From Chitinophaga pinensis (GTDB taxonomy: Bacteria; Bacteroidota; Bacteroidia; Bacteroidales; GCA-2748055), in assembly GCA_945863035.1 (NCBI GenBank), contig CAMAZH010000007.1, forward strand, positions 1-64,000: a DNA stretch of 64,000 nt, read 5' to 3'. Under the pieces are notes generated by a model. It was not told the DNA's origin, searched no databases, and was given only the letters and a program-made list of their open reading frames with translations. Position 1 is the stretch's first letter. The number at the start of each line of letters is the position of its first letter. The position numbers and the translations under genes were made by a program. Positions 20,201 to 30,320 of the stretch are shown here, piece after piece.

Positions 20201-21364
20201 TCAGGATGCGACCTTTTTCCGCCAATAAAGAGGAGATTCGCCGGTGATCTGCTTAAACTGCCGGCTGAAATTAGCCTGCTCGGTATAGCCTACCAGCTCG
20301 GAAATTGCAGCAATGGTATAATCCGGATGATGCAACAAAAGCTGTTTTGCGTCTTCGATACGCAAACGGTTGATCCAGGAATTGAAGTTCATCCCTTCTT
20401 CCCGGTTAATGAAATTGGACAATGTTGTTCTGCCTATATTCAACTTTTTTGCAAGCTCTTCGATATTCACTCCCGACTTGCAATAATACTTTTGAAGTAC
20501 TATTTCCTTTTTATAATGCAACCAATCCGTCTTGATCAGGTGGCGAATGGGATATGCAACGGGCTCGCCTTGGGGAAGGTTGATGGCCGACTCGATAATT
20601 GTGAATACTTTGTTGTATTTAATGTACTCCTGAGCAAACGCGAAGTAGAATACAGTGAAAAGCAAAGTGAACGCCCAATCGAATTCAAGCGGGAAAAAAC
20701 CGGATACCAAGGCGGTAATACCCATCAACAAGGCTGAAAAAAATGCTACCCTCACCCAATTCAAACGTAACAGAACGACTTCGGAAAAGTAATTCAGCAG
20801 GCCTTCATCATAACGTCGGGTTTCCCATAAAAAAAGATAGGTGTAAAACACAAGCTGAAAAAAATAATATCCCAAAAACACCAACCTTACCCACAAAGTC
20901 GGATTCTCCATGCTTTGCGATATATGACGTAAAGATTCGATTTTGGGATCCCCATAGAAAACAAATGAAACAAAGTAGAGTAGTAATATTAAAAGGTAAG
21001 GCAGAATCAGCCGGATAATGTTCCAGGTTTTAAAAAACCCTGGGTTTATCAAAATGATAAGGGTAAAACAAAACAGCGACGCCTGAATTGACGATACAGA
21101 GAGCGTGAAGAAGCTAAAATACTGCTGGGAATTGTCTTTGATATTGAATACCAATAAGGCCAGGGTAAGAAAGCTCAGAGCCAGATAGGAAGTGGCAAGC
21201 ACTTTAAGTGAAATCCGGTAATTGTTTAGCCCCGGTTTATTTGGGGTGTTTAGCGACAAAAAAGAAATCCCCATAACAGCACAAACTACAGCAAAAAGGG
21301 AATTAGCTAAAAATTGAAAACTGGTGACCATATCTTCTAAAATCTCTGATGCCCGATTCAGCAT
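20201..21364 (-). CDS. AraC-family regulator with N-terminal membrane domain
   Basis: Several TM helices followed by NIEELAKKLNIGRTTLSNFINREEGMNFNSWINRLRIEDAKQLLLHHPDYTIAAISELVGYTEQANFSRQFKQITGESPLYWR (HTH_18). Confidence 0.93.
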   Translation of the reverse strand: MLNRASEILEDMVTSFQFLANSLFAVVCAVMGISFLSLNTPNKPGLNNYRISLKVLATSYLALSFLTLALLVFNIKDNSQQYFSFFTLSVSSIQASLFCFTLIILINPGFFKTWNIIRLILPYLLILLLYFVSFVFYGDPKIESLRHISQSMENPTLWVRLVFLGYYFFQLVFYTYLFLWETRRYDEGLLNYFSEVVLLRLNWVRVAFFSALLMGITALVSGFFPLEFDWAFTLLFTVFYFAFAQEYIKYNKVFTIIESAINLPQGEPVAYPIRHLIKTDWLHYKKEIVLQKYYCKSGVNIEELAKKLNIGRTTLSNFINREEGMNFNSWINRLRIEDAKQLLLHHPDYTIAAISELVGYTEQANFSRQFKQITGESPLYWRKKVAS

Positions 21365-21671
21365 CTCTACGATGCTAAGATAATCAAGTTATTTAAACGG
21401 CACAAGGCGGGGGAGATTCATTTTCCCGATAAATAAAACACTACCCGTCGCCCTCGCAGGCCAATATAAATCAGTCGATTAGCAGTTTCCCGAAAGGATC
21501 GGCAAGTACCTCATCATCATTAAGTCAACAGCCCTTCCGACAGTAAAGCCTTACCTGTTTTTGTCAATTTCACTATTGATATTGTTCGAATTGATAAAAT
21601 TCAGGGAAAAATAATGTCGTTATTTGTTACGGATAATGTTTTACCCGAATCTATCCTGAACAAGCATAATT

Positions 21672-23522
21672 ATGAAACATCTTCTCTCTATTAAACTGGC
21701 CTTATCCCTCTTGGCAGGCATGGTTCATACACTTCCTTCCTATGGTCAATCTGCAGTGAAACCTGAAGCATATGATTCCTACACCTCCGACAAAAGAACT
21801 GTACTGTTTTACGAAGAGTTTACCGACAATAAAAACAACTGGTTTCTCGGCATCAAAGAAAACGTGTGGTTCCAGAATCTTCAGGACGGCAGTTTGTTTT
21901 TTCAGTCCTTTGAGGATGTGCCCAAAGAAGATTTCAAAGAGGTGTATATCGATCAGGACAAAGACTTTGAAATCGAATTGAAAATCCGCCTCGACAAGGG
22001 TATTCAGAATAAGTTCAACGGCTTGCAGTGGGGGAAACAGGCCTCTGAAAGTAGGCAGTTCGACTTCTTTTTTAATGGACAGGGACAATATACCATTGAC
22101 AAGTTCACCGGGACATTCACCGATTTTGTGCCAGTCACATCCACCTCACTAATCAATAATTACACATACAATCTGCTCACAGTGAGGAAGGTTGGAGCAT
22201 CCTATTATTTTTTCCTAAATAAGCAGCTTGTGCACTCTATGCCCTTTGAGCCTCTTTTCGGAAACGGTGTTGGTTTCCAGGTAGCCGAAAAATCTGCGGT
22301 TCAGATCGATTATCTTATGGTTTGGCAATTGGCCTCGGGAAGCACAACCGGAAATCTCGATCTGAACATCAGGGATGAGAGCTTTTCCTCTGCTTCTGGT
22401 AAAATCACCGCTGGTGAAACCGTTCGCCTGAAATACACATTGGTGAATCCTTCAGGGGAAGACGCCAATAACATAAAACTGTTGTACACCCTTCCCCCGG
22501 ATATCATGTTGCTCGAAAGCCAAACCAATCTGCAACTCAAAGCGGGCGAGAGGATTGATCTGGAAATACTTTTTTATATTAACAAGGGTTTTCCCAACAA
22601 TGAATTTGACATTACCTTGAAGTCTGAAGGTGCTCATTTAGAGGGATATGAGGAAAGGAACTTTTTAGTTTCGCTCAACCAAAGTGTTCAGTCTGAAGAG
22701 TTGCAACAAGCAGCTGAATTTTCCCTGTACCGCGGGAGTAACGATCCGCTCAAGGGTCTTAACGCTTCCAAAGCAATCCAGGAGGTCACGGTTGGAAGGT
22801 ACTTCGCCCTGATCATTGGCATCGACAATTACTCCGGGGATTGGAACCCGCTCCGGAACGCGGTGAACGATGCAAAAGCGGTTGCCGCCCAACTGGCCGG
22901 CAGCTATGAGTTTCAGTCTATCCGAACTTTATACAACGAGCAGGCAACCCGGGCCAACATCCTGAGGGAATATGAATGGCTCATTGCAAATGTTGGCGCG
23001 AATGACAATCTGTTGATTTTCTATTCGGGCCACGGCGATTACAAAGAAGCCCTTCAACGAGGTTTCTGGGTACCGGCCGATGCAAAAACCAGCTCCATCG
23101 CCGAAATGATTTCAAATACCGACATACAGGCTTTCCTGAGCGGCATAAAGTCAAAACACACCTTCCTAATTGCCGACGCCTGTTTTAGCGGGGATATTTT
23201 CAGGGGAAAAACACTTACCATCCCGTATGAGAATTCCTTCAAATATTACAATCAAATCTATTCCAAAACCTCCCGCACCGCTTTAACATCCGGTGGCATT
23301 GAACCGGTAATGGACGGGGGAAAGGATGGGCATTCGGTGTTTACCTATTACCTGTTAAAATCCCTGAGCAGTAACCAAAACCAGTTCTTTGATGCAAGTC
23401 AGCTGTTCAACGATATTAAAATCGCGGTAGTCAACAATTCAAACCAGACTCCGGCTTACAGTCCAATAATTAATACCGGTGATGAAGGCGGACAATTCAT
23501 TTTTATAAAGAAACAACCCTGA
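21672..23522 (+). CDS. Secreted caspase-family (peptidase C14) protein with LamG-like and CARDB-like N-terminal domains
   Basis: Signal peptide; YFALIIGIDNYSGDWNPLRNAVNDAKAVA; catalytic His in LLIFYSGHGDY; catalytic Cys in FLIADACFSGDIF. Confidence 0.92.
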   Translation: MKHLLSIKLALSLLAGMVHTLPSYGQSAVKPEAYDSYTSDKRTVLFYEEFTDNKNNWFLGIKENVWFQNLQDGSLFFQSFEDVPKEDFKEVYIDQDKDFEIELKIRLDKGIQNKFNGLQWGKQASESRQFDFFFNGQGQYTIDKFTGTFTDFVPVTSTSLINNYTYNLLTVRKVGASYYFFLNKQLVHSMPFEPLFGNGVGFQVAEKSAVQIDYLMVWQLASGSTTGNLDLNIRDESFSSASGKITAGETVRLKYTLVNPSGEDANNIKLLYTLPPDIMLLESQTNLQLKAGERIDLEILFYINKGFPNNEFDITLKSEGAHLEGYEERNFLVSLNQSVQSEELQQAAEFSLYRGSNDPLKGLNASKAIQEVTVGRYFALIIGIDNYSGDWNPLRNAVNDAKAVAAQLAGSYEFQSIRTLYNEQATRANILREYEWLIANVGANDNLLIFYSGHGDYKEALQRGFWVPADAKTSSIAEMISNTDIQAFLSGIKSKHTFLIADACFSGDIFRGKTLTIPYENSFKYYNQIYSKTSRTALTSGGIEPVMDGGKDGHSVFTYYLLKSLSSNQNQFFDASQLFNDIKIAVVNNSNQTPAYSPIINTGDEGGQFIFIKKQP

Positions 23523-23529
23523 GAAAGCT

Positions 23530-26500
23530 GTGAAAAAGCAATTAGTACTGTCAACGATCCTGTTTGCATTGATATGCTCCTTCCATGTCAATAGCCAGAT
23601 ATACAATTTTACGAACTATAGTCTGGAACAGGGAATCCCTCAGTCCACAATTTTTTCGGTATACCACGACAGCCGTGGATATCTATGGATCGGTACGGAA
23701 AGCGGTGTAGCCCGTTTCAACGGTTATGCATTCACCATTTATGACAGGACATTAGGTTTGCCGGGAAACAATGCACGCAGTATCACAGAGGGACCCGATG
23801 GAAATATTTGGGTTGCAACCGATGCCGGCATTGGTATTTTCAATGGAAGGGAATGGAAAAAGATCGGTGCTGATGAGGGCCTGCAAGGCTCTGCTGTTAT
23901 TAAACTGGTTCCCGACCAACAAGGGCGGGTATGGGCAGCTACAAACGACGCCGGGGTAAATATTCTCAGCTACAAGGGTGACAGCCTTATCATTGAAAAC
24001 ATCAATAAGGATAAGGGTCTGTCTTCAAATTTTGTGCTGGATATCCTGCACGACTCTTCAGGGAAAACCTGGATTGCCATGATCGGTGGGTTAAATATCG
24101 TTACAATCGGCAACGCAATGCCTACGGTTTATAATTTAGGGGATTTCACCCTGCTCCCCAGCAACCTTATTTCCTGTATCGATGAAGACGCTCAGGGTAA
24201 CTTTTGGGTAGGCACCCTGAATGCCGGTGCTTTCAAACTGCATAAAACAGGGGATCAGTATCATGTCATCCCCTTTAACTATCAAAAAGGCATCGATGAT
24301 TCGCGCATTTGGGATGTTTTTTGCGACATGAACAATATCGTCTGGTTCGGTTCCAATGAAAACGGGCTATATCGTTGGGGAGATGGACACATGCTTAACA
24401 TATCCAGCAAAAACGGGCTTCCCGGAAATCTGGTCTTAAACGTTTCCCGCGACAGGAACTCAAACCTTTGGGTGGGTTCGATGAATGGGCTTTCCATGTT
24501 CAACGGGTTTCATTTTGTAAACTATACTTCAGCAGATGGGCTTCCCGGAACCCAGGTGCTTGCCGTAAAACCCGGGGCCGAAAACTCACTGTGGGTTGGG
24601 GGGGATGGAAAAGGACTTGCCAGGATATTCATTTCGCAGGACAAGCTTGAACCACGTTTCTTTTCTGTTGCCAACGGTTTTCGCAACAGCCAGGTCACGT
24701 CAATCGATTTCGACAAAAAAGGAAACCTGCTGGCCGGCACCAGAGGCGACGGACTTGCCATACTGCGTAACGGAACGTTCAGTTATCTTGCATCGCACGA
24801 CGGACTTGCCGACGACAACATAAACTGTGTATACTGGAACAAGGAAGAATCGGTTTACGTGGGCACCAACATGGGTTTCAATGAGATCAAATCGGATAAA
24901 ATACACACCATAAACGAAGATAACGGGCTGATTAACCCTGAAGTTCAAACAACAATTTCTGATTTGAACGGTGATATCTGGATGGGAACCATGGGTGGTT
25001 TAGCCCGGTTTCAGCACAAATCGGGTATTTACAGAGATTTTAACGAGGTCGAAGGCCTTTTCGACCTGCGCATCCACGCTTTGGCGGTAGACAGGCTCAA
25101 CCAACTCTATATCGGAACCAGCAATGGGATTTACCGCTACGATGAGGTGCACGACACCATCGTCTCGCTTCTGAACAGCAGCCTTAACGCTAAAACGGTA
25201 AACTCTCTCCTGTTTTTTAACGATACGATCCTTATTGCGGGAACAACAAGAGGCTTTAATAAAATTTACTTTGATCATACCCTTACTACTCCCATGCGGA
25301 TAAACTCGTATGACAAACTGAGCGGATTTGCCCTGAGTGAGACAAACCTGAATGCAATTTGCAAAGACTCCGAAAATCATGTGTGGTTTGGCACGGTAAA
25401 TGGGCTAACCTGCTACAAGCCGGAGCTGGAAGACACCCTATCGCGGGTCCCGGTGTTGCAGCTAACAGGGCTTCGCCTGGCATTTGAAGAAGTAGATTGG
25501 GTAGAAAAAGGCTTCATACTGCACAATTGGTTCAACGTACCAAAAGCCCTCACGCTAAAGCATTTCGATAACCATATTACATTTGATTTTGATGGGCTAT
25601 ACCTTAAGAATCCTGAAAGAGTTCGTTTCCGATATAAACTGGAACCCTACGAAACCGAATGGTCGCCTCCCGTTTCAGGCAGAAGCGCCACCTATCCCGG
25701 CTTGAATAACGGGAGGTACACCTTCAGTGTATGCGCGAGCATTGATGGAATCAACTGGTCGGAGCCGGCAAATTATACCTTCACGGTTGCGCCCCCCTTC
25801 TGGAAAACCCTTTGGTTCTACATACTCCTGACAGGGGGAATAATTGCAGGTCTTATTTTTTATATCCGGAGCCGTGAGAAGAAACTAATTCGTGAAAAGG
25901 AGCATCTGGAACAGCAAGTCACCCTCCGAACTGCAGAAGTAGTGGCTCAGAAAGAACAGATTCAGATTCAGCATAAGATAGTCTCGGATCAGAAACTTGA
26001 GATAACCTCGAGCATTACCTACGCCCGAAGAATACAACAAGCGGTATTGCCCGGACTGGATATCCTGGCTGAAAGTGCGGCCGACAGCTTTGTGCTGTAC
26101 AAACCCCGTGATATTGTCAGCGGAGACTTTTACTGGATCGGCAAAAGCGGAAACCGATTGATTGTAAGCGCTGCCGACTGTACCGGGCACGGTGTTCCTG
26201 GAGCCTTCATGAGCATGCTGGGCATCAGTTTCATGAACAAGATAATAAGAGAACAAAAGATTGATGCGCCTGAGGTGGTACTAAAGCATATGCGCGACAA
26301 TGTAATTAATTCCATGCATCAGGGAAACTTCGAAGGCACTACAAAGGATGGAATGGACATGGCTTTGTGCGCTGTGAACCTTGACACCCTCGAGATGACC
26401 TTTGCCGGAGCATACAACCCCGTAATAGTTATTTCACACAATCAGATTAGCGAACTTAAAGCCAACCGCATGCCGGTAGGGTTTCACCTTGTTATGGATG

Positions 26501-26769
26501 ACTTTGTATCTCAAAGCATTCAACTTGAAAAGGGAGATTGTATTTACCTGTTCTCTGATGGGTTCCAGGATCAGACCGGAGGGCCTGAAGGTCGAAAATT
26601 CATGCGGAAAAACCTGAGGGAATTGCTATTCTCTATCCATACCGAACCCTTTTCGGTGCAAAAACAGATATTGGAAAACACAATTGAAAATTGGCGACAT
26701 TCGCCGGATCCGACACGAGAAGATTCGGAACAGGTAGACGACATTATGGTTCTGGGCTTTTCGGTTTAG
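23530..26769 (+). CDS. Sensor phosphatase: two-component-regulator propeller repeats, Y_Y_Y domain, TM helix, PP2C/SpoIIE phosphatase
   Basis: 14 W-[IV]-G-T-like repeats; Y_Y_Y region; TM FWKTLWFYILLTGGIIAGLIFYI; SpoIIE motifs RRIQQAVLP, DIVSGDFYW, AADCTGHGVPGAFMSMLG, LFSDGFQDQTGG. Confidence 0.94.
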   Translation: MKKQLVLSTILFALICSFHVNSQIYNFTNYSLEQGIPQSTIFSVYHDSRGYLWIGTESGVARFNGYAFTIYDRTLGLPGNNARSITEGPDGNIWVATDAGIGIFNGREWKKIGADEGLQGSAVIKLVPDQQGRVWAATNDAGVNILSYKGDSLIIENINKDKGLSSNFVLDILHDSSGKTWIAMIGGLNIVTIGNAMPTVYNLGDFTLLPSNLISCIDEDAQGNFWVGTLNAGAFKLHKTGDQYHVIPFNYQKGIDDSRIWDVFCDMNNIVWFGSNENGLYRWGDGHMLNISSKNGLPGNLVLNVSRDRNSNLWVGSMNGLSMFNGFHFVNYTSADGLPGTQVLAVKPGAENSLWVGGDGKGLARIFISQDKLEPRFFSVANGFRNSQVTSIDFDKKGNLLAGTRGDGLAILRNGTFSYLASHDGLADDNINCVYWNKEESVYVGTNMGFNEIKSDKIHTINEDNGLINPEVQTTISDLNGDIWMGTMGGLARFQHKSGIYRDFNEVEGLFDLRIHALAVDRLNQLYIGTSNGIYRYDEVHDTIVSLLNSSLNAKTVNSLLFFNDTILIAGTTRGFNKIYFDHTLTTPMRINSYDKLSGFALSETNLNAICKDSENHVWFGTVNGLTCYKPELEDTLSRVPVLQLTGLRLAFEEVDWVEKGFILHNWFNVPKALTLKHFDNHITFDFDGLYLKNPERVRFRYKLEPYETEWSPPVSGRSATYPGLNNGRYTFSVCASIDGINWSEPANYTFTVAPPFWKTLWFYILLTGGIIAGLIFYIRSREKKLIREKEHLEQQVTLRTAEVVAQKEQIQIQHKIVSDQKLEITSSITYARRIQQAVLPGLDILAESAADSFVLYKPRDIVSGDFYWIGKSGNRLIVSAADCTGHGVPGAFMSMLGISFMNKIIREQKIDAPEVVLKHMRDNVINSMHQGNFEGTTKDGMDMALCAVNLDTLEMTFAGAYNPVIVISHNQISELKANRMPVGFHLVMDDFVSQSIQLEKGDCIYLFSDGFQDQTGGPEGRKFMRKNLRELLFSIHTEPFSVQKQILENTIENWRHSPDPTREDSEQVDDIMVLGFSV

Positions 26770-26924
26770 TTCAAAAACCCCAACACGAAAACACCATCAT
26801 TTCTACATAATTCAATTTCCAATGCCTCGTTAACTCTCAGCTAATTAATACAAATATTGACTTTATGATAATTAATTTATAAAACCGGATTCCAAAATAC
26901 GATTAATTATATATAACCATCTAG

Positions 26925-26943
26925 TTGCTGAATATTTTTCAGC
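26925..26943. terminator. Weak hairpin between convergent genes
   Basis: TGCTGAA-TATTT-TTCAGCA inverted repeat; no clear T-tract. Confidence 0.3.
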
Positions 26944-26968
26944 AGTTCTATTCCCAGTTAATGCGTTA

Positions 26969-29575
26969 TCAGTTTTCAAAATTGAAAGAAATCAGTAATT
27001 CTGAGCCCGATTTTATCATACACTCTGATTGTAAGTTTATCGTTAATATGTTTCCACTTTGTTTACTAGAAACGGATTGTTGAATGCCGTCAAGCAGAAC
27101 CATCACATTACTCCCTTTTTTATTATTAAGTGTTTCCAATTCAATTGCTTGTATTTGAACACTGCCATATTTAACCTGCAACCTACAATTTTGTCCGGAT
27201 TTGTTTTGAGTTTGGGAAAACAAACCCCAGGCAGAAGAAGTGGTAAAGAAAGACGCATGGTCTTCGGGTTTCCAAACTTGCTTAAAGCCAATGGTTTGTG
27301 CGGGGCCATCATACGAGAAACCTTGCAATGCCAATAGTGCAGACCAACTGCTTAAAGGCCTTGCATAATAATCGCCGCATTCATCTTCGCCGAATGGGCT
27401 ACCTGTGCCGAATACGGTGGCATTTGAAGCCAAGGTGACTTCGCCCTCGGCGCGCAGGCGGCCATCGTAGCGCTTGGAAATTTCCTCGAAGATTTCAAGT
27501 CCCTCCTTGACCATGCCGTGCTGGATCATGGTTGCGGCTGCGGCATATTCGAATCCGGTCATGGCTTCGCTGTAGTAATGGATACTATTTTTCGGCACCT
27601 CTCCGGGGTAAACGAACATCTGCCAGCCTGTGTCGCCGTAGCCGAGGAAGTCGCGGTAGGGGCGTTGGCTGCCATCGTCGGTAAAGCGGTTATTGCGATG
27701 GATGGCGGCGAGCCCGGAGAGGCTGCGTTCGAGCGGGTAGATGCGACCGAGGTCGAGTTGGTTGGCCCACCATTGGCCGAGCAGCATGTCGAGACCGCAG
27801 GCTTTTTCCATCAAGCGGGTGTCGGGGAGGTACTCAGGCTTGTCAATGTAGTACCCGAGTTCCTCGCTCCACAACTCCTGGTTCTGGTTTGTTGCCGCAG
27901 TATTCGAGAGCTTATCATAATCGGCGGCCAGTTCATCCTCCCCCATAAGAAGAGCCATCTTCGCGCTGGCCTTGAGGGCGGCAATATAGAGCGATCCGAT
28001 CCACGGCGAGGTTCCAGAAGAATTGCAGTCCAGAGTATTGTGATAACTCCCCGTTATCATGCCATCACGATCAGGGTCATGAGTGGAGATGGAGTACTCA
28101 ATGGCCTTTTTGGTCCGCGGCCAGGCTGCCATTAAGAAGTCATTGTTGTCCGACAAAAGATGTTCCCGGTAAACCCCCAATATTGTTCCAAAGTGACCGT
28201 CCAACGCGTTTAAAAGCTGACCGTCTCTGGCTGGAAGTAAACCCTCGCTTGTTTGGGTATTCAAATCTATGTCTCTTAAAACACGGCCTAACTCAGGGAA
28301 TAAGCGGGCATGACCCTGGGCATAGTGAATAACATGTTTGCAGTTGCCCAGCCATAATGGATTATTTGAAGTGCTCTCCCAAATTCCAAAGTAGCCATCT
28401 TTAGTCCAAAAACAAGTGGGCGACTTCAACACACTGATATTGGATGACATGCGATCCAATGCATAGCGTGGTATGGTCGACGAATACAATGTTTCATGGT
28501 ATAACCGCGTCGTTGAATCAAGGTATACAAAATTATCCAGAACATATTGGTCCACCTCAGCCGCATTGGCCCACCAGTTTTCGTAATAGCTGCCAGCCTC
28601 AGGAAAATACCATTCCGAATCGCTTCTGCCAAAAGTGCCCCCCGGAAAATGCCAGCATACTACAAAAGTGATCACTTTCTCTTCTTTTGGTTTAAGTGTG
28701 AATCCTGCAGAAAGCGCTCCATCGACCGTTGTACCGGAGTTTGGACTTAAAGCATTTTTATCTCCGGACAGTCTCCCATCGCTGGAAAAATCGCTGAATA
28801 AAGATGTTAAATCTTCCCAGGACGCTGTATAGCTAACCTCTTTTTCAAAAACAGACAGTTGCATGCTGCCACTGCTCCCTGTCATTTCTAAACTCGTTTT
28901 CTGCGGCCCAACGATGATCGTATTACTATTTTGTTCATATCCCCTGTTCATTCTGCTATTTGCACCCGCAATGGTATCGTAGCCGGTGAATCCAACTGCA
29001 TTTTGTTGTGTTGCCAGAAGATTCACTTCAACATTTTCCGAAGAGGTATTGATTACCTTGATCCGAAAGATTCCGCAAGGAATGGCTGAGTTTTTCAAAT
29101 CCATTGGAATTAAAGGGTTGTAAGCTTCCAAGATAACTTTTACAGGCAGTTCCCGGTCATGAAAGTGATACCACCCAAAAGGAAATTCCCCCTGAAAAGT
29201 AAGACTGTCCATTGCAGGAAAGGGTCCTTCAGATGATGTTTGAAGCATTTTTACAAGGGTGGCACCATTCGTTTTGGTACGAATGGCAAAAAAACTATTG
29301 GGTACAACTCCCGAGCCTTCCCTCTCCTCGAAATTATTGAAAATTTGCCACCTGTTGCGTTCAGCTTTCCCATTCATACGGATAAGGCTCCCTCCAACTG
29401 CACCTATCGGGAAGTCTAATCCGGTAAGGTATTTACCTTGGTATGTAACAGGTGGATCTTCAGTCATTTTTTTCTCAAAATAGCTAAGTTTTTTTGGGGA
29501 TTTGAATATCTGGCAACTTTGTGCAAGGAATAAGAACAGAAGCAAACTTAGTGTGAGAAAAAAATTGGTTTTCAT
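26969..29575 (-). CDS. GH116-like (glucosylceramidase/beta-glucosidase type) lipoprotein
   Basis: Lipobox AQSCQ; DFPIGAVGGSLIRMNGKAERNRWQIFNNFEEREGSGVVPNSFFAIR resembles the GH116 N-terminal domain; (alpha/alpha)6-type C-terminal half. Confidence 0.82.
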   Translation of the reverse strand: MKTNFFLTLSLLLFLFLAQSCQIFKSPKKLSYFEKKMTEDPPVTYQGKYLTGLDFPIGAVGGSLIRMNGKAERNRWQIFNNFEEREGSGVVPNSFFAIRTKTNGATLVKMLQTSSEGPFPAMDSLTFQGEFPFGWYHFHDRELPVKVILEAYNPLIPMDLKNSAIPCGIFRIKVINTSSENVEVNLLATQQNAVGFTGYDTIAGANSRMNRGYEQNSNTIIVGPQKTSLEMTGSSGSMQLSVFEKEVSYTASWEDLTSLFSDFSSDGRLSGDKNALSPNSGTTVDGALSAGFTLKPKEEKVITFVVCWHFPGGTFGRSDSEWYFPEAGSYYENWWANAAEVDQYVLDNFVYLDSTTRLYHETLYSSTIPRYALDRMSSNISVLKSPTCFWTKDGYFGIWESTSNNPLWLGNCKHVIHYAQGHARLFPELGRVLRDIDLNTQTSEGLLPARDGQLLNALDGHFGTILGVYREHLLSDNNDFLMAAWPRTKKAIEYSISTHDPDRDGMITGSYHNTLDCNSSGTSPWIGSLYIAALKASAKMALLMGEDELAADYDKLSNTAATNQNQELWSEELGYYIDKPEYLPDTRLMEKACGLDMLLGQWWANQLDLGRIYPLERSLSGLAAIHRNNRFTDDGSQRPYRDFLGYGDTGWQMFVYPGEVPKNSIHYYSEAMTGFEYAAAATMIQHGMVKEGLEIFEEISKRYDGRLRAEGEVTLASNATVFGTGSPFGEDECGDYYARPLSSWSALLALQGFSYDGPAQTIGFKQVWKPEDHASFFTTSSAWGLFSQTQNKSGQNCRLQVKYGSVQIQAIELETLNNKKGSNVMVLLDGIQQSVSSKQSGNILTINLQSECMIKSGSELLISFNFEN

Positions 29576-29842
29576 TTTTTTTGTAGTTTAAATGCCAATA
29601 AACGGTTAATAAATTATCATTATAATCGGTCAAGTCAAATTTGGTCATAAATTTCGGCCTGTATTTTACCCTTTTTGGCTTAAGTTTTATCTGTTTTGAT
29701 TTAAATTGTATTATAGAAAAATAAGCCCTGTTTGGGTCGAGATATTTACAATTGCCAACGAAATAATTGGGTTTAAAATATTTAGCCGGTCAAAAATGAT
29801 TTTTTTAATTAAACGTAAGAAATTTCGACTACAAATAGTCTT

Positions 29843-30166
29843 TTATTTTATGCATTTTACCGTCTGAATAGTATCCGGCCCCATCAATCCTGATGGCTCC
29901 AGGGTAATCTCATCAATTGCCCTGCATCCATCAATATCAGAAGTAGTTCCATTTTGAGATTTAACAAGCGTTTCAACACCCTTTTCAATAGAGTGCGTTA
30001 CAACGATGTTTGCAAAAGATAAGGGTTCACCTTCGTCATTGGTGATTCTTCCGCTAAGTGTATTTTGTCCAAAAGAAATAGCAAACGATGAGAATAGGAC
30101 AAAAAGGAATAATAGATAGGCAGGTAAAGTTTTAGTCATAGTGCTGATAATAGTTTTGTGCTGCAA
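29843..30166 (-). pseudogene. N-terminal remnant of a TonB-dependent receptor/CarboxypepD_reg-like protein
   Basis: Signal peptide then TLSGRITNDEGEPLSFANIVV...GTTSDIDG typical of SusC N-terminus, but stop follows 27 aa later with no plug or barrel. Confidence 0.55.
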
Positions 30167-30179
30167 AATTACATGAATT

Positions 30180-30191
30180 TGGGTCGACCCA
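30180..30191. promoter_or_regulatory. 12-bp palindrome TGGGTCGACCCA (operator candidate)
   Basis: Perfect palindrome in divergent intergenic region upstream of beta-mannosidase; half-site TGGGTCGA also at 29733-29740. Confidence 0.3.
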
Positions 30192-30320
30192 GGGTTTTAT
30201 ATTGTAACTAAAAATTTTTGCAGGGTAACATAAATCGTTTATGACAGGGTAAAGGGCAAAAAAATTTATACAAGCAATACAAAAAAAATTAACTTTATAG
30301 CAAAGTTTAACCCATCAGGC

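Noticed and set aside
27518-28135. 205-aa plus-strand ORF antisense to GH116
   Set aside because: Arises in the GC-rich patch; the minus-strand frame gives a coherent glycosidase and the antisense product has no recognisable motif.
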